Origin: an uncultured beta proteobacterium
Lineage (GTDB): Bacteria; Pseudomonadota; Gammaproteobacteria; Burkholderiales; Rhodocyclaceae
Reading direction: 5' to 3'
NCBI GenBank assembly: GCA_903933395.1
Contig: CAIZKA010000098.1
Coordinates: forward strand, 1 to 6,799
DNA length: 6,799 nt
This document shows, one piece after another, positions 5,975 to 6,799 of this stretch; the stretch's first letter is position 1; the number at the start of each line of letters is the position of its first letter. Under the pieces are notes generated by a model. It made no database searches and was not told where the DNA came from. It saw only the letters and a program-made list of their open reading frames with translations. The position numbers and the translations under genes were made by a program.

Positions 5975-6003
5975 ATTATTGCACTTGCCTTGCCTGCCGT
6001 CAG
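5975..6003 (-). promoter_or_regulatory. promoter of the DUF4197 gene
   Basis: On the minus strand, CTGACG (complement of 5998-6003) and AATAAT (complement of 5975-5980) are separated by exactly 17 bases. This puts the start of transcription near 5968, with a leader of about 48 bases. It lies in the 198-base divergent gap between DUF4197 and the transporter. No comparably good plus-strand promoter for the transporter was found in that gap. Confidence 0.55.
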
Positions 6004-6118
6004 CATTTGCGGGGACAGGACGATATCGCCGGCTTTCATGATTCTCGCCGTCCGCCATTCCTGCGACAATCCGCCATCGCCGTGGAACGCCCAAACGAAA
6101 CGCCTCGAGGAACATCCG

Positions 6119-6799
6119 ATGAGTACTCAATCCGGCCTGCTGCGCGCCCGACGCTTCGCCCCGCTGTTCGTCACCCAGTTCCTCGGCGCGCTCAACGACA
6201 ACGTGCTGAAGAACGCCATGGTGGTCCTGCTGACCTTCCAGGCGGCGAGCTGGACCACGATCAAGCCCGAGCTGTTGGCCAACCTGGCAGCGGGCATTTT
6301 CATCCTGCCCTTCTTCCTGTTTTCCGCGACGGCGGGGCAACTGGCCGACAAGTACGACAAGGCCGCACTCGCCCGGCTGGTGAAGCTGCTGGAAATCGGC
6401 ATCGTGCTGGTGGCGGGCGCGGGCTTCGTGCTGCACAGCCTGACGGTGCTCTTCGTCGCCCTGTTCCTGCTCGGCCTGCACTCGACGCTGTTCGGCCCGG
6501 TCAAGTACGCGATCCTGCCGCAGCATCTCAAGGCCGATGAACTGGTCGGCGGCAATGCCCTGATCGAGGCCGGCACCTTCGTCGCAATCCTGCTCGGCAC
6601 GCTGCTGGGCGGCCTGCTCGCCGGCAGCGGAAACGGCACGACCTGGATCACCGGCGCGGGACTCGCCATCGCCGTCGGCGGCTATCTCGCCTCGCGCGGG
6701 ATCCCCGTCGCCGTGCCACCGGCGCCGACTCTTGTCATCAGCGCCAATCCGCTGACCGAGACCTGGCGCAACATCAACTTCGCCCGCGAAAACCAGGCA
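6119..6799 (+). CDS. major facilitator transporter, LplT/Aas-associated type (N-terminal part, runs off the window)
   Basis: The frame is open for 227 codons to the last base of the window with no stop, so the gene is partial. The ATG at 6119 has GAGGAA at 6107-6112, six bases upstream. The protein begins RRFAPLFVTQFLGALNDNVLKNAMVVLLTF (residues 11-40), a hallmark of the lysophospholipid transporter LplT and of the transporter half of LplT-acyltransferase fusions. Hydrophobic segments are seen at about 14-40, 52-73, 92-122, 150-169 and 174-191. GQLADKYDKA (73-82) matches the MFS loop 2-3 motif, and HSTLFGPVKYAILPQHL (121-137) is also typical of this group. The expected role is flipping lysophospholipids across the inner membrane for re-acylation. 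Whether this gene stands alone or is fused to PlsC and acyl-ACP synthetase domains lies beyond the edge. A more general MFS function is possible. Confidence 0.85.
   Translation, partial: MSTQSGLLRARRFAPLFVTQFLGALNDNVLKNAMVVLLTFQAASWTTIKPELLANLAAGIFILPFFLFSATAGQLADKYDKAALARLVKLLEIGIVLVAGAGFVLHSLTVLFVALFLLGLHSTLFGPVKYAILPQHLKADELVGGNALIEAGTFVAILLGTLLGGLLAGSGNGTTWITGAGLAIAVGGYLASRGIPVAVPPAPTLVISANPLTETWRNINFARENQA

Noticed and set aside
6004..6118. Plus-strand promoter for the LplT-like gene
   Set aside because: Candidates such as TTGCGG (6007-6012) with CATGAT (6037-6042) have a 24-base spacer; no pair with 16-18 bases and reasonable matches was found.
5921..6526. Upstream extension of the DUF4197 frame to a 428-residue minus-strand protein
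   Set aside because: The extension is antisense to the LplT-like gene and is Gln/Glu/Arg-rich as expected of an opposite-strand shadow. The signal peptide and ribosome binding site place the true start at 5920.

Overview
The window looks like chromosomal DNA of a GC-rich betaproteobacterium, perhaps of the Rhodocyclales or a relative. This placement is inferred from the cytochrome c5 type, the DUF4197 protein, the LplT-like transporter and the codon bias; no rRNA or other decisive marker is present. Most of it is ordinary housekeeping sequence.

Layout, left to right. (1) A ketopantoate reductase family gene (16-918, +) is followed by a 39-residue lipoprotein gene (956-1075, +). (2) A complete tRNA-Arg(CCG) gene (1114-1189, -) is fired leftward from a promoter that lies back to back with the promoter of a rightward cytochrome c5 gene (1294-1728, +). 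That gene ends in a strong intrinsic terminator (1750-1780). (3) An AT-rich stretch (about 1781-1943) carries five alternating copies of an 8-bp half-site, TTTGAAAG/CTTTCAAA, wrapped around a good sigma-70-type promoter. It leads into a Fic-domain gene (1944-3095, +) whose protein has an N-terminal inhibitory-helix motif and a C-terminal winged-helix-like segment. (4) Convergent to it is the Rep-type superfamily 1 helicase gene (3186-5165, -), with a DUF4197 secreted-protein gene upstream on the same strand (5240-5920, -). (5) Divergent from DUF4197, a major facilitator gene of the LplT/Aas-associated type begins at 6119 (+) and runs off the right edge.

The most interesting part is the fic unit. 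The gene has visibly lower GC than its flanks, and its promoter is buried in a symmetric operator array. The encoded protein has both a catalytic AMPylation motif and a putative DNA-binding tail, so it could be a self-regulated, self-inhibited Fic module inserted between conserved genes. No mobility genes, CRISPR arrays or rRNA genes were seen.
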